Positions 20,451 to 32,122 of a DNA stretch of 64,000 nt are shown piece after piece; within the stretch, counting starts at the first letter, position 1; each line of letters begins with the position of its first letter. This DNA comes from Adiantum capillus-veneris (Eukaryota > Streptophyta > Polypodiopsida > Polypodiales > Pteridaceae). Position numbers and translations under genes: made by a program. The DNA lies in the NCBI GenBank assembly GCA_014529385.2, contig CM043965.1, positions 17,311,912-17,375,911 of the forward strand. The letters are read 5' to 3'. The notes beneath the pieces were generated by a model, which was not told the origin of the DNA, did no database searches, and was given only the letters and a program-made list of their open reading frames with translations.

Positions 20451-21288
20451 CCCATACCTGTTGTTTTCGTATTGCTGACCTTGATTGAATATGGTGGGCG
20501 GTCTCCTGGTTATCCTTCGTAGGTATCTTTTGTTGGTTAAGTGGCACCCATCTTTTTTTCTCTTTATCAAGGGATTGTGGCACCATTATCTATTTCTTCC
20601 GGGTTGTCTGAGCAAATGCTACCACCTGGTGTTCTCGTGCTTGTTGAATTTTGACCGTATTCGAACTCCAATCTATCTGCATATTATACTCTTTCTACCA
20701 TGGTTGTCCCAACAACATTGGACATAGTCTGCTCGCATCCTCAACCACATAAAACTTGTGGGGATAAACATATTGATGTATTTATACATGCAATATCGTC
20801 CAACCCAACATGCTTAATGAATGTGATGTACTGCTTTCCAGTGCTTGTTGAGTAGGATGGAGTTGTTCTTCAAGCTTGAGTTGTTTATATAATTTGCAAG
20901 AAATCAAATTTGCTTGAGCTCTTGAATCAAGCAATGCCGTCGAGTCAGCTTGGTTCCTACCCACTTTGACTGCAATTATTCGATCCACTGTGTCTTCATT
21001 AAAATTCGTTAATCGAATAGCATTTATTCGCAACGGTGATCCAGTTTGTTGTTGTTGTTGTAGAAGCCTTTTTTTTGCAATGTGTTCTTTTGCTTCTGCT
21101 TGTGCTTCTTCTCTTACCCTCTGTTTCTCCTTTGTCCATTGTTTTTCATGATGGATTTGTTGAAGCATATCCTGTGTTAGTGGTAAATGATACTTTTTTA
21201 ACCGACACGCACTAATCCAATTTGGCATTTCTTCACCTCTCAATGTCATAAGTTTGACGGCTCTGCTTTGTGATAAGTCACTGATCAC
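20451..21288 (-). pseudogene. Integrase C-terminus fused to retropepsin-like domain, gypsy copy 2
   Basis: An open frame (21288-20782) reads from the integrase C-terminus (WISACRLKKYHLPL) through a Glu/Ala/Gln-rich linker into TALLDSRAQANLISC, with no break. This shows that the fusion seen in element A is not an artefact of its lesions. A stop at 20782-20784 interrupts the frame, and homology continues to 20451 with MLLGQPW-like sequence. The active-site loop again has Arg after Asp-Ser. Confidence 0.7.
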
Positions 21289-22620
21289 AAAGGTCTCATC
21301 CCTCGCTTTTTAAGTTTTTTGCATGTTGCTTCAAAGTGTAAACAAGTACATAATCACCTGTTTTAAAATCTTTTGTGTGCACATGCTTCTCAAAAAACTC
21401 CTTTTGTCTTCTCTTCTGAGCATAGATCGAAGCTACAGTTCTCAGTCGAAGTTCATCTAGCTTTTCAAGATCATCTATTCTTGAAGAGAGTTCATGGCCT
21501 GTCCATTCTAGGCGTTTCGCCACTCGTAGAGTTGGAAGAAAAAACTCTATGGATAATATAGCGTTTAGACCAAACACCATGTTGTATGGTGTTGTTCTAA
21601 TTGATGTTTTATAAGCTACCCTGTATGCCCATAGTGTTGAGTGTAATTTTTGATCCCAGTCTGCCCTTGATTCTGATACAATTTTAGTCAAAACAATGCA
21701 TAGGGTTTTATTTGTGGCCTCAGCTTGTCCATTCGCTTGTGGATGATACGGAGCCGATTTTTTATGTATGACCATGAATTCCTCTAGCAGGTATTCATTA
21801 AAACTTCATTAAGGAAATGTGGTCCTCGATCACTGACAATTTCTATTGGTAATCCGTATCTTACAAAGACATTCTCATACAAAAATTGTGCAGTGGTCCT
21901 TACATCTGCTTTTTGTGTCGCTTTGGCTTCAGTCCATTTTATGAGATAGTCCGTAGCCACAATGATATATTGGGTATGGGTGCCATATGCAAGGGGTGAA
22001 ATAGGCCCCACAAAATCAATTCCCCATTTTGCAAATGCCCGTGCTCCCATCATTGGCCGTAGTGGCATCTCATCTCTTTTAATTGGCACTTTAGTGCACT
22101 GACATGCGTCACAATGCTTTACAAATTCCTCAGCATCCATGTGCAATGTAGGCCACCATATCCCCACTGTTGAGACAATTTTTACAGTCTTATCGCCTGC
22201 AAAATGGCCTCTACTTATTCCTCCATGTGTGTGTTCTATAATTAGCAGATATTCACTTTCACTTGCACAGATTCTAAGTTTATTGTCCTTTCCTCGCTTG
22301 TAGAGTTGATTTCCAATTAAATTAAAGTCTTGAGCCTCCAACTCTATAGCCCTTTGTCGTGCTTTTGTTATGTTTTCAGGAAATGTCCTTGCTGTTAAGA
22401 AAACAATGATATATTGACTCCATGCAGGTGCAATGGTTACCTGAAACAATGTCACGTGATACACCAGTCATTTGGCACTACATATACTACGTTTGTTAAC
22501 ATAAGGATGTGTGTCAGCATACATAGTTGGCCAATATACTCCTAAGTGTTTCAATCTTTGCTGTGTTTTCATTGTTCAACAATGAAATGCACAGTCTTGG
22601 AAGAACACAAATTTTTTTGC
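21289..22620 (-). pseudogene. Integrase of gypsy copy 2
   Basis: Frames at 22464-21784 and 21775-21296 give the zinc domain (HTHGG, GHF, CDACQC) and the catalytic core with GIDFVGP, VSDRGPHF and GQAEATN. The core is then followed by a C-terminal domain containing TGDYVLVY. A frameshift near 21780 and another near 21292 break it. The extra zinc-finger-like segment (LGVYWPTMYADT) lies upstream near 22500-22600, as in element A. Confidence 0.82.
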
Positions 22621-23837
22621 AAGGAGATAATGCCAAAAAAAAATTACAACATATATCGTCCCTAATCCCTCTCTTTCAGTGGTGGTATAGTTCTTTTCTA
22701 CACTATTTAGCTGTCGGCTTGCATAACAAACTGGTAAATCCATTGTTTCGCCTCTAGGTTGAGCCAGAATACTCCCAAATGCGTATGCAGAGGCATCAAT
22801 GTGAACATGGAATATCTTTTCCCAATCTGGTGCTTTAAGTATAGGTGCTGATACAAGGTTTTCCTTAATCTTTTTGAATGAAGTTTCACACTCCTGAGTC
22901 CCGTTGAAGCTGACTATTAAGCGATATAGTGGTCGTGCAATAACCGCATACATATATATGAATCTTCGATAATATCCACAGTGTCCCATGAAAGATTGTA
23001 CATGTTTGGCATTAGTAGGCCTGGGCAAGTTTGTTATGACTCTAAATTTGTCTAGGTTAGTGGTTATGCCATTTCTTGAGACAATATGTCCTAAGATGCG
23101 GCCTTGTCTTACCATAAAAATGCACTTTTTCGAGTTGTGACAAATTTGATATGTTCTGCACTTCTCAAATACCTTTTGTAAATGGTCAATGTGTTCTTCC
23201 CGAATAAGAGAGTGGACACAGAGATCATCCATATATATTTCTAATAGTATTCTTAGGTATTCTTTGAATGCATGAGTCATTAACCTTTGGAAGGTAGCTA
23301 GGGCATTGGTTAGACCAAAAGGCATAACTCTATATGCATATATTCCCCATTCTGTGGAAAATGCAATTTTGTGTTGATCCTCTATTGCAATTGCCAATTG
23401 GTTGTACCCCAAAAACCCATCCAGAAGTACCCCAAAAACCCATCCAGAAATGAATAGGCCTGTTTTCTCGCTACCTCTCAAGCACATGTTTTGTGATTGG
23501 CAAGGAATAATTATCCCTTATTGTTGTTGCGTTTACCTTTTTGAGGTTCACACACACACACCCACAACTTTCTGTTCTTGTTGGGGACAACCACAATGGG
23601 TGAAACCCAATTTGTATGCTCGATTTCATAGATGAATTCGGCATCCCTCAGATTGTCAATCTCTTCTTTGATTCGTTTAGTGAATGTGTCATTATATGTG
23701 TAAGGACGCTGTTTGCTTGGTTTGGCATCTGATTTTAATGGAATTGTATGTTGGCATATCAATGGATCAACTCCCTTGAGGTCTTTGTAAGACCATGCAA
23801 ACACATCTTTATACTTCTTGAGAAGCTGTGTTAGCAT
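22576..23837 (-). pseudogene. Reverse transcriptase and RNase H of gypsy copy 2
   Basis: The first frame (23837-23511) holds the RT N-terminus with YKDVFAWSYKDLKGVDP and SPIVVVPNKN. The second (23487-22576) has VMPFGLTNA, the catalytic IYMDDLCVHS and GHIVSRNGI. It continues into RNase H with VHIDASAYAFGSILAQP. The frame breaks at about 23490-23510, where a short duplication (CCCAAAAACCCATCCAGAA twice near 23405-23450) is also seen. It copies element RNA into DNA when intact. Confidence 0.85.
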
Positions 23838-25464
23838 TTCTTCTTCTTCAGGCCCTAAATCAGTTGCTATATAGACAGGCTAAGGCTCTTCGTCTAGTGC
23901 AGCGAGGTCAATTTGTTTTGCATTTTTTGGCCCATTGTAAGATTCGTGGTTTATTTGTTCCCTTATTGGTGGTGTCATTATGATTTTTCTTTCTTGGATG
24001 GTGAATTTTCAATAGTGGGATGGTATATCAATGTTTTCTTTTTCTCAATCCTCCTTACCTTCACTTTCTACCTCAGTAGTCCATACCTCTCGTAACGTCC
24101 ATTTAAGTTCTTGGTATTTCTTTTTACGCTCCATTTTGGTCCACTCTGGATCATTTGTCTTTTCACGTTTTGATTGTTGAGCTTTTCTTGAATTTGTTTC
24201 CGTTTTAGTTTTCCGTGCTTGTTTTATGTCCTCATATGTGATTTTCCCTTGAACTCTTGAGAATCTCCCTGATATTTTGTCTTTTACACAATCCTCTGCC
24301 TTGACTAGCATTAGATAGTGCGTTTTGCCTTTTATCCTGGGCATCGGGTTTTCTCTAATCTTGTTTTTTGCTCTTTTTTTTCTATAGCGTTCCTGGCGTC
24401 TAGGGTGTTGATTTGCAAAATCATAAAACTTGATATCTGCGGTTGTTTCCCTACTCTCGCTTGAGCTGTCTGAACACTCGTTATCTGCATCGTTACTTAA
24501 TTCCAAATGCTTAGAGGAGTCATAAAACTCTTCTTGTTCTGGTGAATCTACATTCTCATCTCCTATTGGTACAAGATTTACCATGTAATAGGGTAGCACA
24601 TCATAGCCGTCCTTATCACAAAATTTTGTCATTGGACTATCTGTAATGCCATAGACGTCTAACGTTGCTATTATGTGTTCCCATTCCATAGGTTCTAATG
24701 CATCTTCAAGAAAAGGTTCCGAAATATAATCCTTGTCTTCAATATCTCTTTCTAAGATGCATTCCTCTATTTTCAAGCTCCCACGGCTGCAGCCTAGGTA
24801 GCTATTGGTGGTCCTGTACTTCCAATCATGCTCCAAGGTTCTTGCGTCTTAGGTTCTTTAGGTGGATAATAGACAGGATTTGCTGCATATCCATTGGGAT
24901 CTTGGTAATATGCATGCATGGGTACCAAAGCCTTATCTTCTGGTTTGTTTAGCGTCCATGCATACCTTATGCTGACCGGCCTTACTCCTGGTAGGGGTGG
25001 TTGTTTCCCCAATATTGGTTATGGTCTTTCAACTCCTACAAGTCGTGGTAGGTTACGTGCTTGATACCTATGCATCGGTGAGATTTGAGGAGATGCTACT
25101 TGAGCTTGGGAAGCATAAGGTCGCTCTCTCACATATCCCTTGTTATAATAACATTCCTCCGTCACATGGTTTGCCCATTTTTATTCAATTGCACACCACT
25201 TTGGTTGCTTATCCTGAGGCTTGGCATACATATTAATTTTTTTTAGCACTTCTTCCACGAGCTGCTCCTGGCTTACAGTTACTTCTCCTTATGTGCTCAT
25301 TTAGTGGACTTGCTTCCACTTTGTTGTGAGGATAAATTGTCATCAAGATCTTTGAATTCACCCTCCTTGTAGACCGCACAATTGTCTACAAGGTAAAGAG
25401 CTTCCTTAGTTAACTTGTTTAACGTTGAGCTCCTCTTCATATGTAAGTCCTTCTGGATATCTAC
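23838..25464 (-). pseudogene. Gag C-terminal part and gag-RT linker of gypsy copy 2
   Basis: A 263-residue frame (24836-24045) is acidic in its first half, with EPMEWEHI and MVNLVPIGDE, and very basic in its second. It connects to the RT downstream. Frames at 25012-24794 and 25464-25297 continue upstream. I cannot identify a clear protease active site here; the region between gag and RT in this lineage is long and poorly conserved. Confidence 0.45.
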
Positions 25465-25469
25465 GTTTC

Positions 25470-25753
25470 TGTTGAAGATGATGAAACAGGAAACAGAAGG
25501 AAGACAGCAACTCAGAGTAGGAAGAAGATGGAGAAGGAGAAGACACAGAGCTTGTGTACGAGATCTCTGTAGTCTGTCTCTCTGTATTGGAATAATAATA
25601 ATGTGTGTGTACAAACTCAGAGCTACAAAGCTTATATGAAACCCTAAGAGATAAGGTGTCCTTTCACACCAGATGTCCAGGGGGAAAAACCCAGTGGGAG
25701 AAAAGTGCCCCTGGTGAAGCGCGTATACACACTAACACTACTACATGTCTACA
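25470..25753 (-). repeat. 3' LTR of the copia element
   Basis: On the plus strand it begins TGTTGAAG and ends TGTCTACA; on the element strand it begins TGTAGACA and ends CTTCAACA. A TATA-like CATATAAG on the minus strand at about 25630 may serve as the promoter. The adjacent bases 25754-25765 read ACAGGGGGGATT on the minus strand, the polypurine tract. Confidence 0.95.
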
Positions 25754-25800
25754 AATCCCCCCTGTAGTGATAGTGTGAATCCGTACAAGGTAGCAGATCA

Positions 25801-28800
25801 TCATGTGTATGAGAGTAAGCCCAAAGCTTTTCGGAAAGCTTCAAACTTTTCTCGTGATAACGCCTTCGTAAATAGATCTGCAATGTTATCCTGTGTAGGA
25901 CAGTAAGTTAGTGTGATCTCCCCTGCATGTAGCCTTTCCCTGACATAGTGGTAGTGAACCTCTATGTGCTTTGTTCTTGCATGAAATACTGGATTCCTTG
26001 CAACTGCCATAGCACTCTGACTGTCAGAGAAAATGGTAGTGGGTGCCTGTTGACACTCACAAAGATCTGCCAATAACCTGCGTATCCATACACAATCAAC
26101 TGTTGCCGTGAAAGCTGCCCTGTACTCAGCTTCACAAGTTGATGTAGCCACTGTGGGTTGCTTCTTGCTTAGCCAAGATATACATGCATTTCCCAAGAAA
26201 AAACAATTGCCACTTGTGGAATGTCGTGTGTCAAAATCACCAGCCCAATCTGAATCGCTGTAACCAAGAAGTTGCATAGAACTGTGCTTTCCATACATAT
26301 CCCCCCTTGGAAAGAACATGGCAAGATTAGGGGTACCTGAAAGGTAACGAAGTATGCGCTTCACAGCCTGCCAATGATGCATACCTGGGCTGTGCATAAA
26401 TCTGCTTGCTTGTGAAACCCCAAATTGAATGTCTGGACGAGTGTTGCCTGCCAAATATATCAAGCAACCAACCGCTGCTGCATAAGTATGTACATCAAAA
26501 GGTTCTCCAGCATCATGCATGCTCAACTTTGATCCAGTTTCTACGGGTGTAGAGATTGGCTTACAATTTTGCATACCAAACTTGTCCAAAATTTTATGCA
26601 AATATTTTGCCTGCAACATGTATATGCCATCTTCTGATTGCACAAACTGAATACCCAAGTAATAATGTAGCAAACCAAGATCAGACATCTCAAAGGTTTT
26701 TCTCAAAGCATCTTTAAACGCTTCAATTTCATTTGCATTATTGCCTGTAAGAAGCATATCATCCACATAAAGTGTTAGCATAATGAGAACTCCATCTCTC
26801 TTTTTGACATACAAAGTACTTTCTGTTGGACTATTCTGAAATCCCTGGCCAATCAAATAAGTATGTATCTTCTCATACCATGCTCTTGGAGCCTGTTTGA
26901 GACCATACAAAGCTTTACGCAATCTACATACCTTTTGCTCTTGACCTTTTACAACAAAACCACTTGGTTGAATTACATACACTTCTTCCTGCAAATCACC
27001 ATTCAAAAAAGCAGTCTTGATATCCAACTGATGCACTTTCCAACCATGATGAGCAGCAATTGCAACTAGTGATCTAATTGTGGACGCACGAGAAGTAGGA
27101 GCAAAGGTTTCATCATAATCTATGCCTTTCTGTTGCGCATAGCCTTTTGCCACAAGCCTTGCTTTGTACCTGTCAACAGTACCATCTTGTTTCCTTTTTA
27201 CCTTAAAAACCCACTTTGTACCAATAGGCTTTTTACCTGTAGGCAAGTCCACTAGATCCCATGTATGATTCTTATGAATAGAATCAATTTCTTGCTGCAT
27301 AGCATCTTTCCACTGAACACACTCTAAAGCTTGTTCAAATGAATCAGGCTCATCTGCATCACAAAGAGTACTAAAGCAAGCCAAATCTACTTGCTCTCTG
27401 CCAAAAGTAGTACCAGCACGTGTTTTTCGTGGCAACGGTGCATCCAACTTGCTATCCTGCAAAGTTTTCTGAACCCATTTAGGCAAGGTTCTTTCTTCCC
27501 TGAGAACTTCTTGCTCTTCACGCACAATTTCCTCTACATCATGAGGTGTCACATGCTGATCAAAAGATTGATCAAGATTATCAACCTGTTGTGATTCTTG
27601 ATTCTCCACAAAAGAAGGAAGCAAACCTTCAAATACATCATGTGTCTGCATATGAGGTACATCAAAAGCAACCATAGGTTGAGCAGTAGTTTCTGCAAAA
27701 ATTACATCACGACTTTCAAAAATCTTGTTTGTAGCAGGATTGTAAAGTCTATAACCTTTACTTCCACTACTGTACCCCACAAATATACATTTGATTGCCT
27801 TATCATCAAGCTTCCCACGTAACTGCTGAGGGATGTGAGCATAAGCAAGACAACCAAAAACACGAAGATAACTGACTGAAGGTTTTTTGTCATACCAAGC
27901 TTCATATGCAGTAATGGTCTTCAAGGCACGAGTAGGACACCTGTTCAAAACATGTGCTGCACAAGCAACTGCCTCCATCCATAGCTTATGAGGCAAACTC
28001 TTAGCCTTGAGCATACATCTAGCCGTCTCCATTAAAGACCTGTTCTTCCTTTCTGCAACACCATTCTGTTGTGGTGTGTACGGCATAGTGCATTGGTGTT
28101 TAATGCCTTTCTTTCCCAAAAAATCCTTAAATGCACCTGACATGTATTCACCTCCTCGATCGGTACGAAGAGTCTGTACTTTGCAACCTGTTTCATTTTC
28201 AACCATGGCGACATAATGTTGAAAAACTGCAAACACATCTGACTTTGCTTTGAGTGGATACACCCAACAAAACCTGGAAAAGTCATCAATGAAGGTCACA
28301 AAATAAAGGCTGTTTCCCAAAGATGGCGTCCTCATAGGACCACATACATCACTGTGTACAAGCTGCAACTTTCGTGTCGCTCTAACTGAACCATCCTGCG
28401 AAAATGCAAATCTGTGCATCTTTCCAAGAACGCAACCTTCACATACATGTCTTGGTGGCATCTCCAATAAGGACAAATCATGCACCATATTATGACGTTG
28501 TAAAGTCATCAAACTACCATAACTAACATGCCCAAATCTAGCATGCCACAACTCAGCATCCTGCATGGCCTGAGTCTTTGTTTCTGCAATACATACCTGA
28601 ATCTGCTTTTCATAACGATCTAGCACAAATAGTCCATTTTCCAGCGTACCTGTAGTGATAAGAGAATAACCATTCTCTCGATCTCGTACAACACATCTGT
28701 CATCCTCAAAAATGACCCGAAGACCATTTTTTGCAAGAGAGGATACAGACAACAAATTCTTCTTGATCCCTGGAACATATAAGACATCTGGCAAGCATAA

Positions 28801-29997
28801 ATCTGAACCATCTGAAATGGTAATCAAAATCTTACCAACGCCTTTGATTGGATAAGAAGCATTATTTGCACATGTCACCTTCTTTCCTGCTGGAGTTGCA
28901 TCCAATGAACAAAACAAATCCTTCCTTGAAGTAATATGCCTGGATGCACCACTATCAAAGTACCAAATCATTTGTGTCTTTTCAACACTGTAAGCAGAAA
29001 AATCTGAACATACTACAAAAGCATAAGAATCCTGCACAAAGTTTGCAGACTCTTCTTTAGCTGTAGAAGAATCACCAGAAGCTGAAACAACCAAACTTGA
29101 CTCTTTCTTCTTTTCTTTAGCAATTCGCTTTTTACACTCACTAATGTAGTGACCAGGTTTCTTGCAGTAGTGACATTTACCTTTCTTCTTGGACTTGTCG
29201 GAATCACCTTTAGACTTCTCTGAAGATTGTCCTGCACTAGACTTGGAGTGATGAGCACTCTCTTTACCCCTGTTTTTGTTCTGTACAACAAGAGCATGAT
29301 CCATACCATCCACCTGTAAAGACTTGTTCTTACGTGATTGATCCTCCTGCAATAGCAAAGCCACTAACTCTTCAAAATGAAGAGGGTCAGGATTAGCTCG
29401 CAAAGACAGAGTCAAAGAAGTCTGAAAAGTCAAATAAGATGGTGGTAGTGAATTGAGTGTTTTGGAAACCAAGTCCTTCTCTGGAATCACTTCATCAATG
29501 CTAAGCAATTGCTCTTTAAGATCCCTGATTTTTGTAAGATGCTCGACAATATCGTCACCTTCGTCCATCTGTATTTTGTCAAGTTGTTTCTTCAAAAACT
29601 CTATTCTGGCAGCGTTTCTTCCTCCAAACATAGCTTGCAGAGTGTTCCAAGCATGCTCAGAAGTTCTGCAAGATCTGATATGTGGTGTGATTGTCCTCTT
29701 TATGGTTAAGGCAATCACAGCCATAGCCTGTGCATCTTTAGTATCCCATCTCTTTTGCTCTGGAGTGACTTGTGAGGGTCCTGCACCAAAAGCTACACCA
29801 CGACCAGGCGTGGCAGGTGCAATGCTACCTGGACGAACTTCATCTCCAGATACATAATCCCACAATCCTTTACCAACCAAAACATTTTTGGCCATAAAAG
29901 ACCAAAGAGAATAGTTGGTACCATCCAATTTGTCTTCGGATGTAAACGCACCAAAAATCTCTTTCTCCGTAGATTGAGCCATACTGTAGATGCACAC
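25801..29997 (-). CDS. Ty1/copia Gag-Pol polyprotein, intact
   Basis: Single frame of 1398 codons; the likely start is the second Met (29982), giving MAQSTEKEIFGAF. Order: Gag with a UBN2-like region (to about residue 230), zinc knuckle CHYCKKPGHYISEC (about 273-286), protease with FDSGASRHIT (about 345), integrase with an HHCC domain ending CEGCVLGK. The integrase core has Asp in HSDVCGPM (about 549), Asp in TDRGGEY (about 612) and Glu in VAERKN (about 652). Reverse transcriptase has YVDDMLLTG (about 1076), and RNase H begins GYSDSDWAGD (about 1245) with CEAEYRA. All key residues are present. It makes the virus-like particle and the enzymes for retrotransposition. It is the only clearly intact retroelement gene in the window. 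Confidence 0.97.
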   Translation of the reverse strand: MCIYSMAQSTEKEIFGAFTSEDKLDGTNYSLWSFMAKNVLVGKGLWDYVSGDEVRPGSIAPATPGRGVAFGAGPSQVTPEQKRWDTKDAQAMAVIALTIKRTITPHIRSCRTSEHAWNTLQAMFGGRNAARIEFLKKQLDKIQMDEGDDIVEHLTKIRDLKEQLLSIDEVIPEKDLVSKTLNSLPPSYLTFQTSLTLSLRANPDPLHFEELVALLLQEDQSRKNKSLQVDGMDHALVVQNKNRGKESAHHSKSSAGQSSEKSKGDSDKSKKKGKCHYCKKPGHYISECKKRIAKEKKKESSLVVSASGDSSTAKEESANFVQDSYAFVVCSDFSAYSVEKTQMIWYFDSGASRHITSRKDLFCSLDATPAGKKVTCANNASYPIKGVGKILITISDGSDLCLPDVLYVPGIKKNLLSVSSLAKNGLRVIFEDDRCVVRDRENGYSLITTGTLENGLFVLDRYEKQIQVCIAETKTQAMQDAELWHARFGHVSYGSLMTLQRHNMVHDLSLLEMPPRHVCEGCVLGKMHRFAFSQDGSVRATRKLQLVHSDVCGPMRTPSLGNSLYFVTFIDDFSRFCWVYPLKAKSDVFAVFQHYVAMVENETGCKVQTLRTDRGGEYMSGAFKDFLGKKGIKHQCTMPYTPQQNGVAERKNRSLMETARCMLKAKSLPHKLWMEAVACAAHVLNRCPTRALKTITAYEAWYDKKPSVSYLRVFGCLAYAHIPQQLRGKLDDKAIKCIFVGYSSGSKGYRLYNPATNKIFESRDVIFAETTAQPMVAFDVPHMQTHDVFEGLLPSFVENQESQQVDNLDQSFDQHVTPHDVEEIVREEQEVLREERTLPKWVQKTLQDSKLDAPLPRKTRAGTTFGREQVDLACFSTLCDADEPDSFEQALECVQWKDAMQQEIDSIHKNHTWDLVDLPTGKKPIGTKWVFKVKRKQDGTVDRYKARLVAKGYAQQKGIDYDETFAPTSRASTIRSLVAIAAHHGWKVHQLDIKTAFLNGDLQEEVYVIQPSGFVVKGQEQKVCRLRKALYGLKQAPRAWYEKIHTYLIGQGFQNSPTESTLYVKKRDGVLIMLTLYVDDMLLTGNNANEIEAFKDALRKTFEMSDLGLLHYYLGIQFVQSEDGIYMLQAKYLHKILDKFGMQNCKPISTPVETGSKLSMHDAGEPFDVHTYAAAVGCLIYLAGNTRPDIQFGVSQASRFMHSPGMHHWQAVKRILRYLSGTPNLAMFFPRGDMYGKHSSMQLLGYSDSDWAGDFDTRHSTSGNCFFLGNACISWLSKKQPTVATSTCEAEYRAAFTATVDCVWIRRLLADLCECQQAPTTIFSDSQSAMAVARNPVFHARTKHIEVHYHYVRERLHAGEITLTYCPTQDNIADLFTKALSREKFEAFRKALGLLSYT

Positions 29998-30367
29998 AAG
30001 AGAGCAAAAGAACCTCCAAGAGATTCACAAATCTCCTCTCCAATCCAAGCAAAACTCTACACAAAATCTCAGCACAAAGCTAAGACAAGCTGCTTCCCAA
30101 AAGAACTGTTTACCTGAAGAAAATCTGTCAAAAAGCACACCCTCTTGATCTAAACGCCTCCGAATAGTAACTTCTGCTACGCTGCTCAGAACAAAATTCT
30201 GAGGGCTCGAACGGCTTCGAAAGGGGGGTAAAACCCTAGGTCGCCTGGTCAGAATACTCCCGGAACGTCGAGGATGCTCCCACGAACAAATTTTCCGAAA
30301 ACTGCCTGAAAACTGCGATTGCGCGCGCGGACGCGAAAACGCAAGTAGAGGCTCTGGAAATCACCTT

Positions 30368-30379
30368 GCTCTGATACCA
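30368..30379 (-). promoter_or_regulatory. Primer-binding site of the copia element
   Basis: On the minus strand TGGTATCAGAGC follows the 5' LTR by two bases and matches the 3' end of plant initiator-Met tRNA. The leader from here to the start codon (about 29983) has no other gene. Confidence 0.95.
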
Positions 30380-30381
30380 AT

Positions 30382-30665
30382 TGTTGAAGATGATGAAACA
30401 GGAAACAGAAGGAAGACAGCAACTCAGAGTAGGAAGAAGATGGAGAAGGAGAAGACACAGAGCTTGTGTACGAGATCTCTGTAGTCTGTCTCTCTGTATT
30501 GGAATAATAATAATGTGTGTGTACAAACTCAGAGCTACAAAGCTTATATGAAACCCTAAGAGATAAGGTGTCCTTTCACACCAGATGTCCAGGGGGAAAA
30601 ACCCAGTGGGAGAAAAGTGCCCCTGGTGAAGCGCGTATACACACTAACACTACTACATGTCTACA
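30382..30665 (-). repeat. 5' LTR of the copia element
   Basis: Same 284 bp as 25470-25753. Flanked on the outside by GTTTC. Confidence 0.95.
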
Positions 30666-30670
30666 GTTTC

Positions 30671-31571
30671 TCAGTCCTTGAATGAATATAAGCATAAGTC
30701 TGGACTAGGTTGGTAGTTCTTCCACAGGGCAGAACTTCACATAACTCTTTAGTCGTAGGGTTGCCTTTTGCACAGATTCCCCTTCCTTCTATCTGAATTT
30801 ATGGATTTGTGAGACTGTCTTCTGAGCTATCCCCCTTTGTGAGAATTCCTTAATAAACTCGTCAAAAACCTCCTCCATAGACTCAAAGTCTCTACGCTCC
30901 ATAGAATCAAACCAAGTGGCTGCATCCTCTTCTAGGGTAAGTCCAAACCCTGCAAATTGAGTAGGAAAATCCAAAACTTCTTCAGCTCTAATTACACACA
31001 CGAAAGCTGCTACATGATCCCTAGGATCTCTGTTTCCTGAGTATTTCTTGTTTACCCATTTTTGCACCTGAGAAGGTCTAATTCTACGATGGTCTACAAA
31101 ATCTCATTATTGGTTCTCCTCATCCTCCTCGATATGCCTCTTCTAGCCTTTGGTAGTGGGGGGGTTCCTCTCCCAGTGGTGCTCCTAAGCCATAATTTCT
31201 GACGGTTCTTGCAAGAGGTGGTTCATCTCTTCGAACTCGTTCTCATTCTATGGGTTGTCTTCCGGGCTCTGCCGACTCTTGAGTTTTCGGGTTACTCTCG
31301 CCTTGGTAATGTGAATCGAGTGGTGGTTCCTATAAATCTCTTAGCCCTCAAGCGGCTGGATAACCACCTCTATTTAGGTCATGTTCGTATGTTGCATTTT
31401 GTTGAAGCCATGCCCCCAATGATGGTTGGGTTGCCCGTTGGTTCTGATAGTTGAAAGTTTGCTGCCGGTTAGAATGTGATGTTGCATCGTACTCTTTTGA
31501 AAATGGATTTGTAGACTTGCTAGGGGTATAGGTGGACCTTGGTACTTCTTGTTACCATGTACATGTGGTAG
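30671..31571 (-). pseudogene. Gag N-terminal part of gypsy copy 2
   Basis: The frame 31067-30789 reads RDPRDHVAAFVCVIRAEE and AATWFDSMERRDFESMEEVFDEFIKEF. This is a typical gypsy Gag capsid pattern with the WF-s-L core region. It continues toward the copia insertion with one stop. The 5' part (31571-31068) is Asn/Gln/His-rich and broken. It forms the particle shell in intact elements. Confidence 0.75.
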
Positions 31572-31576
31572 TGATG

Positions 31577-31776
31577 TGTGTGAACACACTAGGACCAACG
31601 GGGAATTTTTTCTCTCTTTAGGAGGTTTTTTCCCCCGAGCATTGTATATACACCCATCACTCTAGGGCTATCTATCTTTCCATTGCACACTAAGTAACAC
31701 ACTCTCTATTGTGTGCCTTGAGCTTCCTTCATCTTCTCCAAGCTGTGTGCGTTTCTCTGCAACCCTAATTCCAACA
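31577..31776 (+). repeat. 5' LTR of the old copia element
   Basis: Begins about TGTGTGAACACAC and ends CCAACA; a TATA-like TGTATATA occurs near 31646. The exact start is uncertain by a few bases because of a TG repeat. Confidence 0.7.
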
Positions 31777-31777
31777 A

Positions 31778-31790
31778 TTGGTATCAAAGC
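31778..31790 (+). promoter_or_regulatory. Primer-binding site of the old copia element
   Basis: TTGGTATCAAAGC follows the LTR and differs by one base from the initiator-Met tRNA complement. The leader 31791-32122 holds no gene. Confidence 0.85.
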
Positions 31791-32122
31791 AAGTTACGTC
31801 CTCCCGGGCTTAGTCCCCAGTAGCTCGAGTGCACGCCTGCTCACTTTCTCCGATTTCAGTGAGCTTTGGTGAGCGTTTGCAGGTTGACAAATATTTTGGA
31901 AGTATGCTCAAATTTCTTATTCGGGCTCATTTCGGCCTCCATTTCCACTACAAGCAGTACTGCACAGGCTATTTTGTCATTTTGTGCAGAATTTCTATCA
32001 GTGCCGTTTTCTGCATAACAGGTGCCTCATAGTCTTCTACAGTTTGTGCTATATAGCATGTGTTGTTCTTGCTCCGTTTCTCCTATTTTCGGGTAGTTTT
32101 CACATCAGGTGCAACATTTACC

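Larger units (their letters stand above)
25470..30665 (-). mobile_element. Intact, young Ty1/copia retrotransposon
   Basis: Complete element of 5196 bp in minus orientation, with two 284-bp LTRs that look identical by eye (25470-25753 and 30382-30665). The target duplication GTTTC is perfect (25465-25469 and 30666-30670). It has an initiator-Met-type primer site, a polypurine tract and one open 1398-codon frame. It interrupts the gag gene of gypsy copy 2. Identical LTRs mean recent insertion. Confidence 0.96.
20451..31571 (-). mobile_element. Gypsy copy 2 (minus strand), split by a copia element
   Basis: Read on the minus strand: gag N-terminal part (31571-30671), copia insertion (30665-25470), remainder of gag and a linker (25464-23838), reverse transcriptase, RNase H, integrase and the retropepsin-like domain to 20451, where the LTR of element A begins. 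It belongs to the same lineage as the pol at 1-2289. Without the insertion about 5.9 kb remain. Both ends are truncated by other elements. Confidence 0.8.

Noticed and set aside
30236-30526. 96-codon minus-strand ORF spanning the copia LTR and leader
   Set aside because: It crosses the LTR and primer site; no protein is expected there.
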